NCBI GenBank assembly: GCA_019418225.1
Contig: DYCF01000020.1
Span: 12,692 to 76,691, forward strand
DNA: 64,000 bases
From: Clostridiales bacterium
GTDB taxonomy: Bacteria; Bacillota; Clostridia; Lachnospirales; Cellulosilyticaceae
Direction of reading: 5' to 3'
The translations under genes and the position numbers were made by a program. The notes below the pieces were generated by a model that saw nothing but the letters and a program-made list of their open reading frames with translations, had not been told where the DNA came from and did no database searches. Below are positions 8,946-18,739 of the stretch, piece after piece; within the stretch, counting starts at the first letter, position 1; the number at the start of each line of letters is the position of its first letter.

Positions 8946-10394
8946 TTATTCTTGAATCACAATATTGATACGTTCTATATTAATATCTTCTGTCCCTGTT
9001 AAGAAGCAGCCTTTCTCCTTTGCATAAGCGATATAATTTAAAATATCCCTTGTGATTCCTTCACCTGGTGCCAAAATTGGGATACCTGGTGGATAGCACA
9101 TCACAAATTCGCTGCAAATCTTCCCTTCACTTTCATTAATGGGAATAGATTTTTTAGGTGAATAAAATGCATCCTGTGGTGTCATTGCCACAATAGGATC
9201 GATATATTCATGGTCAAACATGCCGCTCTTATCATTTGTATGTAAACGTTTAATCTCAGATAAAGCTGAAATTAATCTTTCAATATTGAGTTCTTTGTCG
9301 CCTACTGAAATTATAGCCAGTACATTTCCAATATCTCCAAACTCTATCTGAATGCCATAATCATCTCTTAACATGTCATAAACTTCAATGCCGGCAAGCC
9401 CAATATCACGTGTATGAATTGATAGCTTTGTTACATCAAAGTCATATACTGTATCGCCATTAATAATCTCTTTTCCAAAGGCATAATAACCGCCTATTTT
9501 GTTAATTTCTTCTCGGGCATAACTTGCAAGTTCCATCACACGGTCAAAAATAGCTTTCCCATTGATTGCTAGATTTTTTCTTGAAATATCTAGTGAGGAC
9601 ATTAAAAGATAAGAACCACTTGTTGTCTGTGTCAGATTAATAATTTGTCTTACATATCCTTCGCTCACTTCATTGTTAATCAGTAAAAATGAGCTTTGGG
9701 TTAGTGAGCCACCTGTCTTATGCATACTAACAGCTGCCATATCTGCACCTACACTCATAGCTGACGCGGGCAGTGCTTCATTGAAATAAAAATGTGTGCC
9801 ATGCGCTTCATCCGCTAAAACTAACATACCATGTTCATGTGCAAGTTCAGTAATTGCCTTAAGAGGTGAACAAATTCCATAATAAGTTGGATTGTTAACA
9901 AGTACTGCTTTTGCATCTGGATTTTGTAAGATTGCACGCTTTACATCTTCATAAGACATTCCTAGTGGAATACCCAATTCTTTATTCACACCAGGGTTCA
10001 CATAAATTGGTACAGCACCACATACAACAAGCGCATTGATTGCACTGCGATGCACATTTCTCGGCATGATAATCTTGTCACCACGTTTACATGCTGTCAT
10101 AACCATAGCTTGAACGGCTGATGTTGTACCACCTACCATGAAGAAAGCATGTTTGCTACCAAAAGCTTCTGCTGCTAATTCTTCCGCCTCTTTAATGACT
10201 GATACTGGATGACATAAGTTATCTAATGGTTTCATAGAATTTACATCCACTGTCATACAATTTTCTCCTAGAAAATCTGTGAGTTCCTTATTTCCTTGAC
10301 CGCGTTTATGACCTGGTACATCAAAAGGAACAATACGCATTTTTTTATAGCGTTCAAGCGCCTCATAAATAGGCATTTTTTCTTGTTTATTCAT
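8946..10394 (-). CDS. speA: Orn/Lys/Arg decarboxylase, aminotransferase class I-like (speA type)
   Basis: PLP-dependent decarboxylase making agmatine (from arginine) or cadaverine (from lysine), the entry step to polyamines. Features: GGTTSAVQAMVMTACKRGDK, PRNVHRSA, the cofactor-binding ADEAHGTH, the PLP lysine in SMHKTGGSLTQSS, and a C-terminal domain ending PPGIPILAPGE. I start at ATG 10394 (MNKQEKMPIYEAL), which has AAAGGA 9 nt upstream. An upstream in-frame GTG at 10433 has no ribosome site. It heads the polyamine cluster. Arginine specificity is inferred from resemblance to the Bacillus SpeA type; lysine is possible. Confidence 0.88.
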   Translation of the reverse strand: MNKQEKMPIYEALERYKKMRIVPFDVPGHKRGQGNKELTDFLGENCMTVDVNSMKPLDNLCHPVSVIKEAEELAAEAFGSKHAFFMVGGTTSAVQAMVMTACKRGDKIIMPRNVHRSAINALVVCGAVPIYVNPGVNKELGIPLGMSYEDVKRAILQNPDAKAVLVNNPTYYGICSPLKAITELAHEHGMLVLADEAHGTHFYFNEALPASAMSVGADMAAVSMHKTGGSLTQSSFLLINNEVSEGYVRQIINLTQTTSGSYLLMSSLDISRKNLAINGKAIFDRVMELASYAREEINKIGGYYAFGKEIINGDTVYDFDVTKLSIHTRDIGLAGIEVYDMLRDDYGIQIEFGDIGNVLAIISVGDKELNIERLISALSEIKRLHTNDKSGMFDHEYIDPIVAMTPQDAFYSPKKSIPINESEGKICSEFVMCYPPGIPILAPGEGITRDILNYIAYAKEKGCFLTGTEDINIERINIVIQE

Positions 10395-10791
10395 CAGCCC
10401 AATTCCTTTACATAATATTTTATACCGCTTCACTCAACTTACTTTTCACTCTATTACAGTGCTTTATAATATTTTATGTATAATATTTATTTTCACCTTT
10501 AAGTTAATATAAAAATTAAAACGAGTTTTTTAGTTTTATGTTTTCAATTTATTTACCGTCAACATTTTACAATATAGTTCACCAAATAGCAAGAGTAAAT
10601 ATTAATTATTTTGTTTACATATACTTAACTTTTGACTTCAAAAACACATTTTTCGACTATTCAAAAATAGATAAACCCTCTATTATCATAGTATTTAAGG
10701 TTTTTCAAAACTAAACTTTTTATTTAGAAATTCCTCTTTTTTATTTTTAAAAATAGGATTTTTACTAAACATAAGTAACTTTTATTGTGCA
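10395..10791. other. A/T-rich gap upstream of speA
   Basis: About 400 bp of very A/T-rich sequence between the speA start and the SLH remnant. It must hold the speA promoter, but no -35/-10 pair stands out with confidence. No ORF, repeat or riboswitch is recognised. Confidence 0.5.
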
Positions 10792-11300
10792 AAAAGCTCC
10801 ATAAATCTATTCACCAGCACTGTACTTTGTGCACGTATCATAGGTAATTTAGGCGCGATGCCTTTTTCAGTTCCTGTCATTACTCTTTTCGAATTATTCA
10901 TACAACTGATGGTCTTGCATAGTCCGCAATAGTCTTTAAATCTGAATAATTATTCATCAAGCTAAAATCTACTTCATTTAAATCCAATATATTCATCTTT
11001 TCTGCTATATAGCTTTCACCTTTATATAGACTTCACATTTATAAACTTTGATTATTCATGATTTTTAGTCATGTGAAATACTTTTTATCTACATGTACAT
11101 TTTAAGGTTTTAGTTGGTTTCTCTATAAACACCCTCATTACCTCATATCTTGTCTAGATTTATTGTCATTTGTTAAAAACTTATTTTCTCCTCTTCCTTT
11201 AGTCAAACGCTTTCCCTTAGCATATGCAAGGTAGTTTGCATAATATGCAGCTTGCGAAATATCATTAAAATTTCCTTTTTTTGCATATTCATTCATAACA
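10792..11300 (-). pseudogene. Decayed SLH-domain gene fragment
   Basis: Reading the minus strand, the 3' end translates as IRAQSTVLVNRFMELFAQ followed by TAA at 10794-10792. This is a near copy of the end of the next gene (TRAQSAVMMNRFMELLEN). Further similarity to that gene's SLH region continues through 11015 and resumes from about 11135 to 11300 (catatcttgtctaga, ttgcatatgcaagg-type stretches), with many frame disruptions. A MITE-like repeat at 11024-11127 interrupts it. It is a dead paralogous SLH tail, probably left by duplication of the neighbouring surface-protein gene. Confidence 0.75.
11024..11127 (+). repeat. TATA-bounded two-hairpin repeat, copy A (~104 bp)
   Basis: Member of the repeat family described at 49186. 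It starts TATAGACTTCACAT, has the mirror ATGTGAAAT near the middle and ends GGTTTCTCTATA. It is shorter and more diverged than the best copies. It sits inside the SLH pseudogene, so insertion was possible without cost. Confidence 0.8.
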
Positions 11301-11337
11301 ACTTCTTTTCATTGGATAATTCCTTATTTTTAATAGC

Positions 11338-11384
11338 AAAGAAGCTATAAAACTGAGATAATTTCCAAGTTTTATAGCTTCTTT
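11338..11384 (-). terminator. Intrinsic terminator downstream of the pectinesterase locus
   Basis: 17-bp inverted repeat (11338-11354/11368-11384; core GAAGCTATAAAACT) with T-rich flanks, about 80 bp past the stop codon of the SLH-anchored protein. Confidence 0.75.
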
Positions 11385-11466
11385 ATTCATCAAGGCTTAA
11401 TAAGTATATTGTATATCCTAGTCTCTTTCGTCTTTTAAAAGTGACGCATTAACCTTTTTCTTCTCT

Positions 11467-14400
11467 CTAATTTTCAAGTAGCTCCATGAACCTATTCATC
11501 ATTACTGCACTTTGTGCACGTGTCATAGCTGCTTTTGGTTCTATTCCTTTATTTGTTCCTGTAATAATACCTTTTTGAATCATTAAGGCAACAGCTGGTC
11601 TTGCATAGACTGAAATACTTGACATATCTGCGTAATTATCAAGTACACTCAAATCTACTTGACTCGTATCTAACATATTCATTTGCGCTAATGCAGACAC
11701 CATCATTACCATCATATCTTGTCTAGAAATTGTTTCTGTTGGTGCAAATATATTTTCACTTATTCCATTAATAAGACCATTAGCTTTTGCATAAGCCAGA
11801 TAATTTGTATAGTATGCATGAGCTGGTGCATCTACAAAATACATTTCCCCACTATATTTATCCACATCTATTACTTCACCTTTTACTGCCCCAAGAAGTC
11901 TTACTAACATCACAACACTATCTGCTCGTTTTACCTTAGAAGCAGGTTTAAATTTCCCTTCACCTTCTCCACTGATAACGCCTTTAGCCGCTAAATTATG
12001 AATCGCTTCTGTTGCCCAGTTGTGTTGCTTAAGATCGCTAAAAATAACTGGACTACTTGTTGCACTATTGTTATCTACTGTGGTTTCACTGTTTCCTGTG
12101 CCGACCTGAATATATAATGTATCATCTTTTTTATCACTTGAGCTTCCGCCATTACCGCTTCCACCTGTTCCTGGCTTTTCCGGTACTTCTGGTACTTCTG
12201 GTACTTCTGGTACTTCTGGTACTTCTGGTACTTCTGGTACTTCCGGTATTTCTGGTACAATTGGTTGGGATGGTTCTAATGGAATCATTGGTATACTTGG
12301 TTTTTTCACTAGAATTTCTTCCACTGTTACCATATCTATTATCGGGCAACCTGTTTTACCAAAGTTTTCAAATGCAATAGTTCCAGCAAGTGGCATTTCA
12401 TCTTTAAAACTTAATGTCACTACATCTTCTAGGCCTTCTACGCTTACCTGCGCTGTAATTTCACCTTGATTATTTTGCATCATGACATTAAAGTATGGAT
12501 TTTCCTCGCCCATACCTTGTGCTAATTTATTTTCAAAGCTCTTTTTATCTTCTGCAATTAAACTTGCCTTGCCCTCTACAACTTTGCAAAGTGTTATCAC
12601 TACAGATTTTGTATTGCCACCACGTGTCATGCTTAAACGATAGCCTGAATTTGTTGCTACGTCATAATTAATATACATATCCCAATAAGATGCTCCTGAA
12701 AAACCATCAGATTTTGGACTAAATCTTCCACGTACTTTCGCCACATAATTTGTCCACGCTTCATCTGCATCATAGATTAGTACAGCAGCATTTTCTTGGT
12801 AGTTAATATTCGCACTAAGTGCTGCTTGTGCAGTATATTCTTCTTCATTTACACCAATGCCATTTGTATCAACCGCTTGCCAAGCTGATACTTTATTACC
12901 ACTTTGACCATCTGCAAGTAAACTTAATGCACGGTCATTATCTACTTTTTTATTTACAAGACTGCCATACCATTTTGTGCTTACTTTTTCATTTAAGGCT
13001 GTCACATTTGTATAGTTTTCCATAAAACCACCAAATGTTTCTCTAACATAAATTTCTGCTACATCATGATTGGATTTGATAACAACGCCTGATAACGCTG
13101 AAGCTACAGGTAACCCTATTTGTCCATAAGTTGTTTTTGTTTCTGGAATAACGACAAACTTAATTTGAGAGCCAATATCTTCTTTTGAAATGCGATATAA
13201 CTTATCAACTGCTTCTTTGCCTTCTTGCCGTAATATTTCTTCACCTGTCACAGGATTTACTACATACCATTGTACTTTTGCTGTATCAAGGAGCTGATCG
13301 GTTTCATTTTCATATACGTAAGTTCCCTCTAAAGTATCCCCTACAGCAATTGTTGCTGCCTCTTTAATTGCGATTTCTTGTACAATTGGAGGTGCTGTTT
13401 TGGCTGGTGATACCGTTACAGTAGCTTTCACAGTACATGCATTATCTACTGATGTTGCAATAATATTTGTTGTCCCTGGATTTATGCCCGTCACAACGCC
13501 TTCACTATTTACAACTGCAATCTCTTCATCTGCAGTATGCCATATGTAACCATTATTTAAAGCTGTGACAGGAAGCACTGTTGCCATAATTTGTGCTGTT
13601 TTTCCTTGCTCAACTTCAACTGCATATGTATTTAGTGTAATATCTACTGCTTCAGTTATCCCTGTAAATCCTCTACCCGTTGGATTCCAATCATCTGTTC
13701 CACGTAATACATTTTCAGTATTAAAAGCAGCTGCCTGCTCCTCATTTATTTGTCTTGCCCAATCTACACGCCCGCTTAAATCTACACTTGTGCCATTTGA
13801 GTAATAAGAAGTGTATTCGGTGCTGTATAGTATCCACCATTGCTATAATATGCCATATATAATTCACAGTTTTCAAATACTGCTGTTGCATCACCAAATA
13901 CAAAGTCAATTGTTCCTTCAATATAGCAATCTTTTAAGTAAACTCGGCGTTCATTAACTTCCGGATTATCTTTTCCTTTTGAAGCCCCTTTTAAATATAA
14001 AGTATCTTGTCGGCCAATGAAATTACATCTCTCAAACACCACACGGTCTGCCATTGAAACTAATGCAACCGCTTGTGTTTGTTTACGCCCTTCATGTCCT
14101 AAGTTTTTTTGTCCTAGATTATATGCGTTTTCAAATGTTATATCATAGGCTTCAAAACCTGTTGCCCCTGAACTAATTGTCACAGATGCTGTTTTTTGAG
14201 TGCCTTGTACTTTAGCTGGATCTGAATCATGATCAACTGCTTTATCATATGTAATCTTTACTTCTCTGCTTGGATCTGCATTTTTAAATGTAATATAAGG
14301 TTTTAAAACTGTAACTTCTTCTTCATAAACGCCTGGTTCAATTTCAATTGTTACACGATTATCTGCTGTCGGCTTTTTAACAATTGCATCAAGGGCATCT

Positions 14401-15071
14401 TGAACCTTTTGATAATCTCCATTTGGCCCAACTGTAATGAGTGTGCCTACTTCTTCTTGTTTTACTTCAACTGTTTTAATCGTCTTAATGAAAAATTGTC
14501 CTGATGGTACCTCTAACGTTAAGAAACCACTTTTAGAACCTGTATAGCTTATTGTGTCTGTTTGCCACTTATCACTTACGCCATCAATTTTTCCAAGCAA
14601 TTTACCTGATGGGTCTTTAACTGTAAGCGGCCCTTTGTCATAGCCATGTAAAATTTCTATGAGCGCTGCACCATTTACTGGCACCTTAATAACCGTCCCT
14701 GCATTTACCTGCGCATTGTCACGGCCTTTCGCATTGAACTTAGCACCTGAAGCTGTAGCATCAATTTCAATTTCTTGAATCATTGCCACCTCATTTTGAA
14801 CTAAAACTTGAAAATCTAAACTTTTAAAATTCCAAACTTTAGTATCTCCTTCTATCTTCAAACTTGGTACATCACTTACTGCTTTTACTTCTTCTGTCAC
14901 TACCTCTACTGGTTGCACTTCTAATGCAGAACTAGTTGTGATTTCTGCGTTTTTGTGCATGTCTAATAAAGCCTCACCTTGTTGTTTTGCATTTACAATA
15001 CCTGCATTTCCTGCAAGTGTTGATACTGCTACTACTGATGCGAGTACACTAGCTGTCTTCTTCGATGCCAT
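11467..15071 (-). pseudogene. SLH-anchored pectinesterase (CE8), split by an internal deletion and frameshift
   Basis: Originally one secreted pectin methylesterase. The upstream part (13782-15071) has a signal peptide and a CE8 domain with GVYEE, QAVALVSMADRV, GRQDTLYLKG and DFVFGDATAVFENC. After YYTAPN the frame ends at 13782. In the other frame the sequence resumes with EYTSYYSNGTSVDLSGRVDW and ENVLRGTDDWNP, the usual CE8 end, and runs without a break into the downstream 706 codons: Big_2-like domain, a jelly-roll-like region, a Glu-Val-Pro linker and three SLH repeats. About 80 CE8 residues, including the LGRPW arginine motif, are missing at the join. The downstream part has no own ribosome site. 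GGAGG precedes both TTG 15077 and ATG 15071; I prefer ATG. Confidence 0.88.
12182..12257 (-). repeat. 9-bp tandem repeat encoding the Glu-Val-Pro linker
   Basis: About eight copies of GGTACTTCT (two with single changes) encode PEVPEVPEV on the minus strand. It is the flexible spacer between the catalytic part and the SLH cell-wall anchor. Such repeats change copy number easily. Confidence 0.9.
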
Positions 15072-15307
15072 ATTCAATTTTCCTCCAAAATATATCTATT
15101 CTTTCCCACTGTTTAAAAGATTTCCCCCTCTTTTAAACATATATAAAACACGGTAAATATTCCTTAAAACCCCATGTCTTAACAAAATTTACCGTCTTCT
15201 TACTGGTATTATTAAACATTTTTAGGAAAAAGTCAACATTTTTTAAACATTTTTTACATATTAATTTGTCTAATTAATTTTATTTTAAAGACTAATCAAA
15301 AATAAAA
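15072..15307. other. Upstream region of the pectinesterase locus
   Basis: Holds the GGAGG ribosome site just before the pectinesterase start and an A/T-rich stretch that presumably contains its promoter. No further gene, operator or structured RNA was recognised. Confidence 0.5.
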
Positions 15308-15358
15308 CCCCTATAAATAGCATCTTATTTTAATCTTTAAAGCCGCTATTTATAAGGG
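15308..15358 (-). terminator. leuA terminator
   Basis: Inverted repeat of 14 bp (15308-15321/15345-15358, core CTATAAATAG) followed on the minus strand by GGGGTTTTATTTTT. It lies about 80 bp past the leuA stop. Confidence 0.85.
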
Positions 15359-15386
15359 ATTTTTCATCTTTTATTTTATAAAATCA

Positions 15387-15444
15387 TATAGAGAAACTAA
15401 CTAAAAACGATAAATAACTAAATTTTATAAATGTGAAATCTATA
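15387..15444 (-). repeat. TATA-bounded repeat, internally deleted copy B (58 bp)
   Basis: On the minus strand it starts TATAGATTTCACAT and ends AGTTTCTCTATA, but the middle (second arm of hairpin 1 and first arm of hairpin 2) is gone. The leuA stop codon TAG at 15442-15440 lies inside its terminal TATAG, so insertion may have set the 3' end of leuA. Confidence 0.8.
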
Positions 15445-17095
15445 GTAAATTGTTAACCGCACTAATAAGCGCTTTAATAGAGGCTGTCATAATATCATAA
15501 TCTATACCACATCCCCATTTGGTCTCATTTGTTTCACTATTAATACCTACATAAGCTGCTGCTTGCGCTTTTGAACCTATCTCTAATGCGTGTTCTTTAT
15601 AGGTTAAGCTATCATACTTTAAGCCAAATTTCTCTTGAAGGGCATTGCTTACCGCATCTAATCTACCATCACCTACCCCTTCACAGCTCATCATTTCTCC
15701 TCTTACATTAAGCTTTAAGTTAACATGGGTATTGCCATTTGTCTTAAACTCATATTTTATAAGAGCAATAGGTGTTTCTTTATTTAAAAACGCTTCTGTG
15801 AAAATTTCATAAATTTCTGTAGGCACTAATTCTTTATGGCGATGGTCAGAAACGCCTTTTACCATATAACCAAAAGCCTCTCGCATTTTAGGTGGCAGGT
15901 CAATGCCATATTTTTGTTCAAGTAAATAACCAATTCCCCCTTTACCAGACTGACTATTGATACGAATAACATCCCCATCATAAGCGCGCCCTACATCTTT
16001 AGGATCTATTGGCAGATAAGGTACATTCCAATGTTTACAGTCATTTTGCTCTCGCCATTTCATACCTTTAGCAATGGCATCTTGATGAGAGCCAGAAAAT
16101 GCTGCAAATACAAGTTGACCGCTATAAGGGTGTCTTTCATGAACCTTCATACGTACAAGTTCCTCATAAGTATCAACTATACTTGGCATATCTTCGAAAT
16201 TAAGTCCAGGGTCCACACCTTGTGAAAACATATTCATCGCCATGGTGATAATATCTACATTTCCTGTACGTTCCCCATTTCCGAATAAGGTTCCTTCAAC
16301 ACGGTCTCCACCAGCTAAAAGTGCCATTTCAGCTTCTGCTACTGCTGTTCCTCTATCATTATGAGGATGAATCGATACAATAACGTTTTCGCCATAACTT
16401 AAATTATCACGCATATATTCAATTTGGCTTGCATACACATGGGGCATTGCACATGAAACGGTTGATGGTAAATTGATAATAACTTTGTTATCAGATGTAG
16501 GTTGCCAAACATCAAGTACTGCATTACATATTTCAAGGGCATACGTCATTTCTGTTCCTGTAAAACTTTCAGGTGAATACTCAAAACGATAGTTTCCCTC
16601 GTACTGTTTCGCATATTCCTTAACAAGTTTCGCACCGCTTACAGCAATTTCTATAATTTCCTCTTTTGACTTTCTAAAAACCTGTTCTCGCTGCGCTACT
16701 GAAGTTGAATTATATAAGTGAACGATGGCATTTTTAGCGCCACGTAATGCTTCAAATGTTTTACGAATAATATGTTCTCTTGATTGCGTTAAAACTTGAA
16801 TAGCTACATCATCAGGAATAAGTTCCTGCTCAATAAGTGTTCTTAAAAAAACAAATTCCGTTTCAGAAGCTGCTGGAAAGCCTACTTCTATTTCTTTAAA
16901 TCCTAGACTTACTAAAAATTTAAAATATGCAATTTTTTGCTCTAAATCCATAGGTACAATCAATGCTTGATTTCCATCCCTAAGATCCACGCTACACCAA
17001 ATAGGTGCCTTTGTAATTTGTGATTTCTGTGCCCATTTCATCTTGGTTACTGGTGGCATAAAATAATTACTTGCATACTTCTCTACATTTTTCAT
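15440..17095 (-). CDS. leuA: 2-isopropylmalate synthase
   Basis: First step of leucine synthesis: acetyl-CoA plus 2-oxoisovalerate. The catalytic TIM barrel shows SVDLRDGNQALIVPMD, FKEIEVGFPAASETEF, the metal-binding SIHPHNDRGTAVAEAEMAL and GTLFGNGERTGNVDI. The C-terminal LeuA dimer domain, the leucine allosteric part, spans ~430-551 (MSCEGVGDGRLDAVSNAL). The opening YMPPVTKMKWA-like segment marks the longer type found in actinobacteria and some clostridia. 551 aa is full length. It is controlled by the T-box upstream and is transcribed alone. Confidence 0.95.
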   Translation of the reverse strand: MKNVEKYASNYFMPPVTKMKWAQKSQITKAPIWCSVDLRDGNQALIVPMDLEQKIAYFKFLVSLGFKEIEVGFPAASETEFVFLRTLIEQELIPDDVAIQVLTQSREHIIRKTFEALRGAKNAIVHLYNSTSVAQREQVFRKSKEEIIEIAVSGAKLVKEYAKQYEGNYRFEYSPESFTGTEMTYALEICNAVLDVWQPTSDNKVIINLPSTVSCAMPHVYASQIEYMRDNLSYGENVIVSIHPHNDRGTAVAEAEMALLAGGDRVEGTLFGNGERTGNVDIITMAMNMFSQGVDPGLNFEDMPSIVDTYEELVRMKVHERHPYSGQLVFAAFSGSHQDAIAKGMKWREQNDCKHWNVPYLPIDPKDVGRAYDGDVIRINSQSGKGGIGYLLEQKYGIDLPPKMREAFGYMVKGVSDHRHKELVPTEIYEIFTEAFLNKETPIALIKYEFKTNGNTHVNLKLNVRGEMMSCEGVGDGRLDAVSNALQEKFGLKYDSLTYKEHALEIGSKAQAAAYVGINSETNETKWGCGIDYDIMTASIKALISAVNNLL

Positions 17096-17163
17096 TACGT
17101 CTAATCCTCCTTTTAACTACTCTCTATTTTTAATTTATAAATGCCAGTTTTAAAAACATTAAA

Positions 17164-17420
17164 AAACCCTTCGTCTCCTATTATTTAGGAGACGAAGGGT
17201 TTAACTTCGCGGTACCACTCTTATTCATACACTATGTGTATGCAGCTTTATTAAGATACGGGCTGTGTGCCTTATATCTTCCTATCTGTTAACGGTTAGG
17301 CTCCGTCTACACCTACTATAAGTTCAGTGAGCTACTCCATGGCGAGTTCAAATTCGCAAGCTGACTGTTTCGCACCAACCAACAGTTCTCTGGACATCCT
17401 TTTGAATTTTACTATTCCAC
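17164..17420 (-). promoter_or_regulatory. T-box riboswitch, leucine (CUC specifier)
   Basis: tRNA-sensing leader of leuA. On the minus strand: the stem I AG-bulge segment CCAGAGAACTGTTGGTTGGT near 17390, the specifier loop TTTGAACTCGCC with CTC (Leu) at 17346-17344, then the T-box GAGTGGTACCGCGAAG at 17220-17205. The terminator hairpin is a 16-bp stem (17165-17180/17186-17201) followed by T. Uncharged tRNA-Leu pairing should favour the antiterminator and switch leuA on. The specifier matches the gene's pathway. Confidence 0.95.
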
Positions 17421-17550
17421 TTCAAAGTATTTTAAATATTGAATTTATATTATCATTGCATTTTAAAAAAGTCAATATTTTTTAAAATATTTTATACTAT
17501 TTATCCTGTCTTTTATTTGATTGTGATTTATGATCTTTTTTCTTCCTACC

Positions 17551-17579
17551 TTGCCAAGCCTCAAAACCTGTACTATAGT
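17551..17579 (+). promoter_or_regulatory. Promoter of the DHH gene
   Basis: TTGCCA (17551-17556), 17 bp, TATAGT (17574-17579), 51 bp before the start codon. Good match to a SigA promoter. Confidence 0.75.
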
Positions 17580-17630
17580 TAATAAAGAAGCAAATTTAAT
17601 TTGCTATGGAGAACAAGAGGAGATACTTAA

Positions 17631-18599
17631 ATGATCAGATTATTTACACATAATGATTTAGATGGCCTTGGCGGACCAATTTTAGCTTCTATTGCTTATG
17701 GCGTAGATGCAGTAACCTTCGACAGCTGCCGTTATGAAGATATTAATGAAAAAGTAATGGCTTATATTGAAGAGAAAGAATTCTTAAATTATGACAAATG
17801 CTTTATTACAGATATCTCTGTTAATGAAGAAGTAGCCAAATATATTAGCGAAACAACACTTTCAGAAGGTGATAAAACCTATGTCTTATCAGAGCATTTC
17901 CAGCTTTTAGATCACCATATTACAGCAATGCCTTTAAATGCATTTAATTGGTGCCACGTAGAAGATACAGATGCAGAAGGCATTAAATGCAGTGGTACAG
18001 CCTTATTTTACAGATATCTTCTTACATTAGATGCACCTTTCAAAGAAAATCTTACAAAACATTTAACTGAAGTCTTTGTCGAAAAAATTAGACGTTATGA
18101 TACTTGGGACTGGGCAAAATTTGAAGACTTAGAAGCTAAGCAGCTTAATGACTTATTCTATCTTCTTGGCAAAGAACGTTTCATGGAATACTGGTGCACA
18201 CGCCTTAGCGGGGAAGATGGTGAATTTGCTTTTGATGAAACACAAAAACTTATTTTAGATATTCGTCAAAATGAAATTGATAAGTATATTGAATCTCGCG
18301 ATGAGGACCTTATTGAGCGTGAAATCTTAGGTAAAAGAGCGGGTATTGTCTTCGCTGACCGTTATCAAAGTGAATTAGGTAATAAACTAGCGCAGCTTCA
18401 CCCTGAACTTGATTTTATTGCCATGATTAATGTAGGCGGTGGTGTTTCTTGCCGTACTATTAAAGAAGATATCAATCTTGGAACAGATATTGCTGCCATA
18501 TTTGGTGGCGGTGGCCATGCCAAAGCAGCAGGCCTTCCTGTAAAAGACGAAATCCGTGAGATGGTGATTCAGTCAATCTTCACACCACCAGAAAACTAA
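17631..18599 (+). CDS. DHH-family phosphoesterase
   Basis: Manganese-dependent phosphohydrolase of the DHH/DHHA1 superfamily (oligoribonuclease NrnA or cyclic-dinucleotide phosphodiesterase relatives), soluble, 322 aa. Metal ligands are visible in FTHNDLDGLGGP (residues 5-16), ITDISV and QLLDHHIT (~104). The DHHA1 domain ends with the substrate-binding GGGGHAKAAGLP (~293-304). AGAGGAG precedes ATG. It is a single-gene unit between the leuA T-box and a terminator. The exact substrate cannot be told from sequence. Confidence 0.9.
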   Translation: MIRLFTHNDLDGLGGPILASIAYGVDAVTFDSCRYEDINEKVMAYIEEKEFLNYDKCFITDISVNEEVAKYISETTLSEGDKTYVLSEHFQLLDHHITAMPLNAFNWCHVEDTDAEGIKCSGTALFYRYLLTLDAPFKENLTKHLTEVFVEKIRRYDTWDWAKFEDLEAKQLNDLFYLLGKERFMEYWCTRLSGEDGEFAFDETQKLILDIRQNEIDKYIESRDEDLIEREILGKRAGIVFADRYQSELGNKLAQLHPELDFIAMINVGGGVSCRTIKEDINLGTDIAAIFGGGGHAKAAGLPVKDEIREMVIQSIFTPPEN

Positions 18600-18614
18600 A
18601 TAAACTAAATGAAA

Positions 18615-18663
18615 AGGAGGTATCCTGAAACCATAACTGGTTTCGTGATACCTCCTACTTTTT
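18615..18663. terminator. Bidirectional terminator between convergent genes
   Basis: AGGAGGTATC (18615-18624) pairs with GATACCTCCT (18647-18656) around an inner GAAACC/GGTTTC stem, then a T run. Confidence 0.85.
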
Positions 18664-18739
18664 ATGTTTTTTACTGCTTTTTATGCTTTTAACTATTTTT
18701 TATGTCTTTTACTATTTTTTATGCCTTTTACTATTTCTC
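18664..18739. repeat. Four 19-bp tandem repeats across a stop codon
   Basis: Four units of 19 bp (atg-c/t-ttttactattttt type) from 18664 to 18739. The last one contains the stop codon of the GHL10 gene. The A/T-rich array lies in the 3' untranslated region. It may have arisen by slippage. Confidence 0.8.

Noticed and set aside
12182..12257. Possible CRISPR-like array
   Set aside because: Units are 9 bp, contiguous and without spacers; they encode a protein linker.
12057..12380. Open frames on both strands over the 9-bp repeat
   Set aside because: They are shadows of the Glu-Val-Pro linker; a 9-bp unit keeps every frame open. No ribosome sites.
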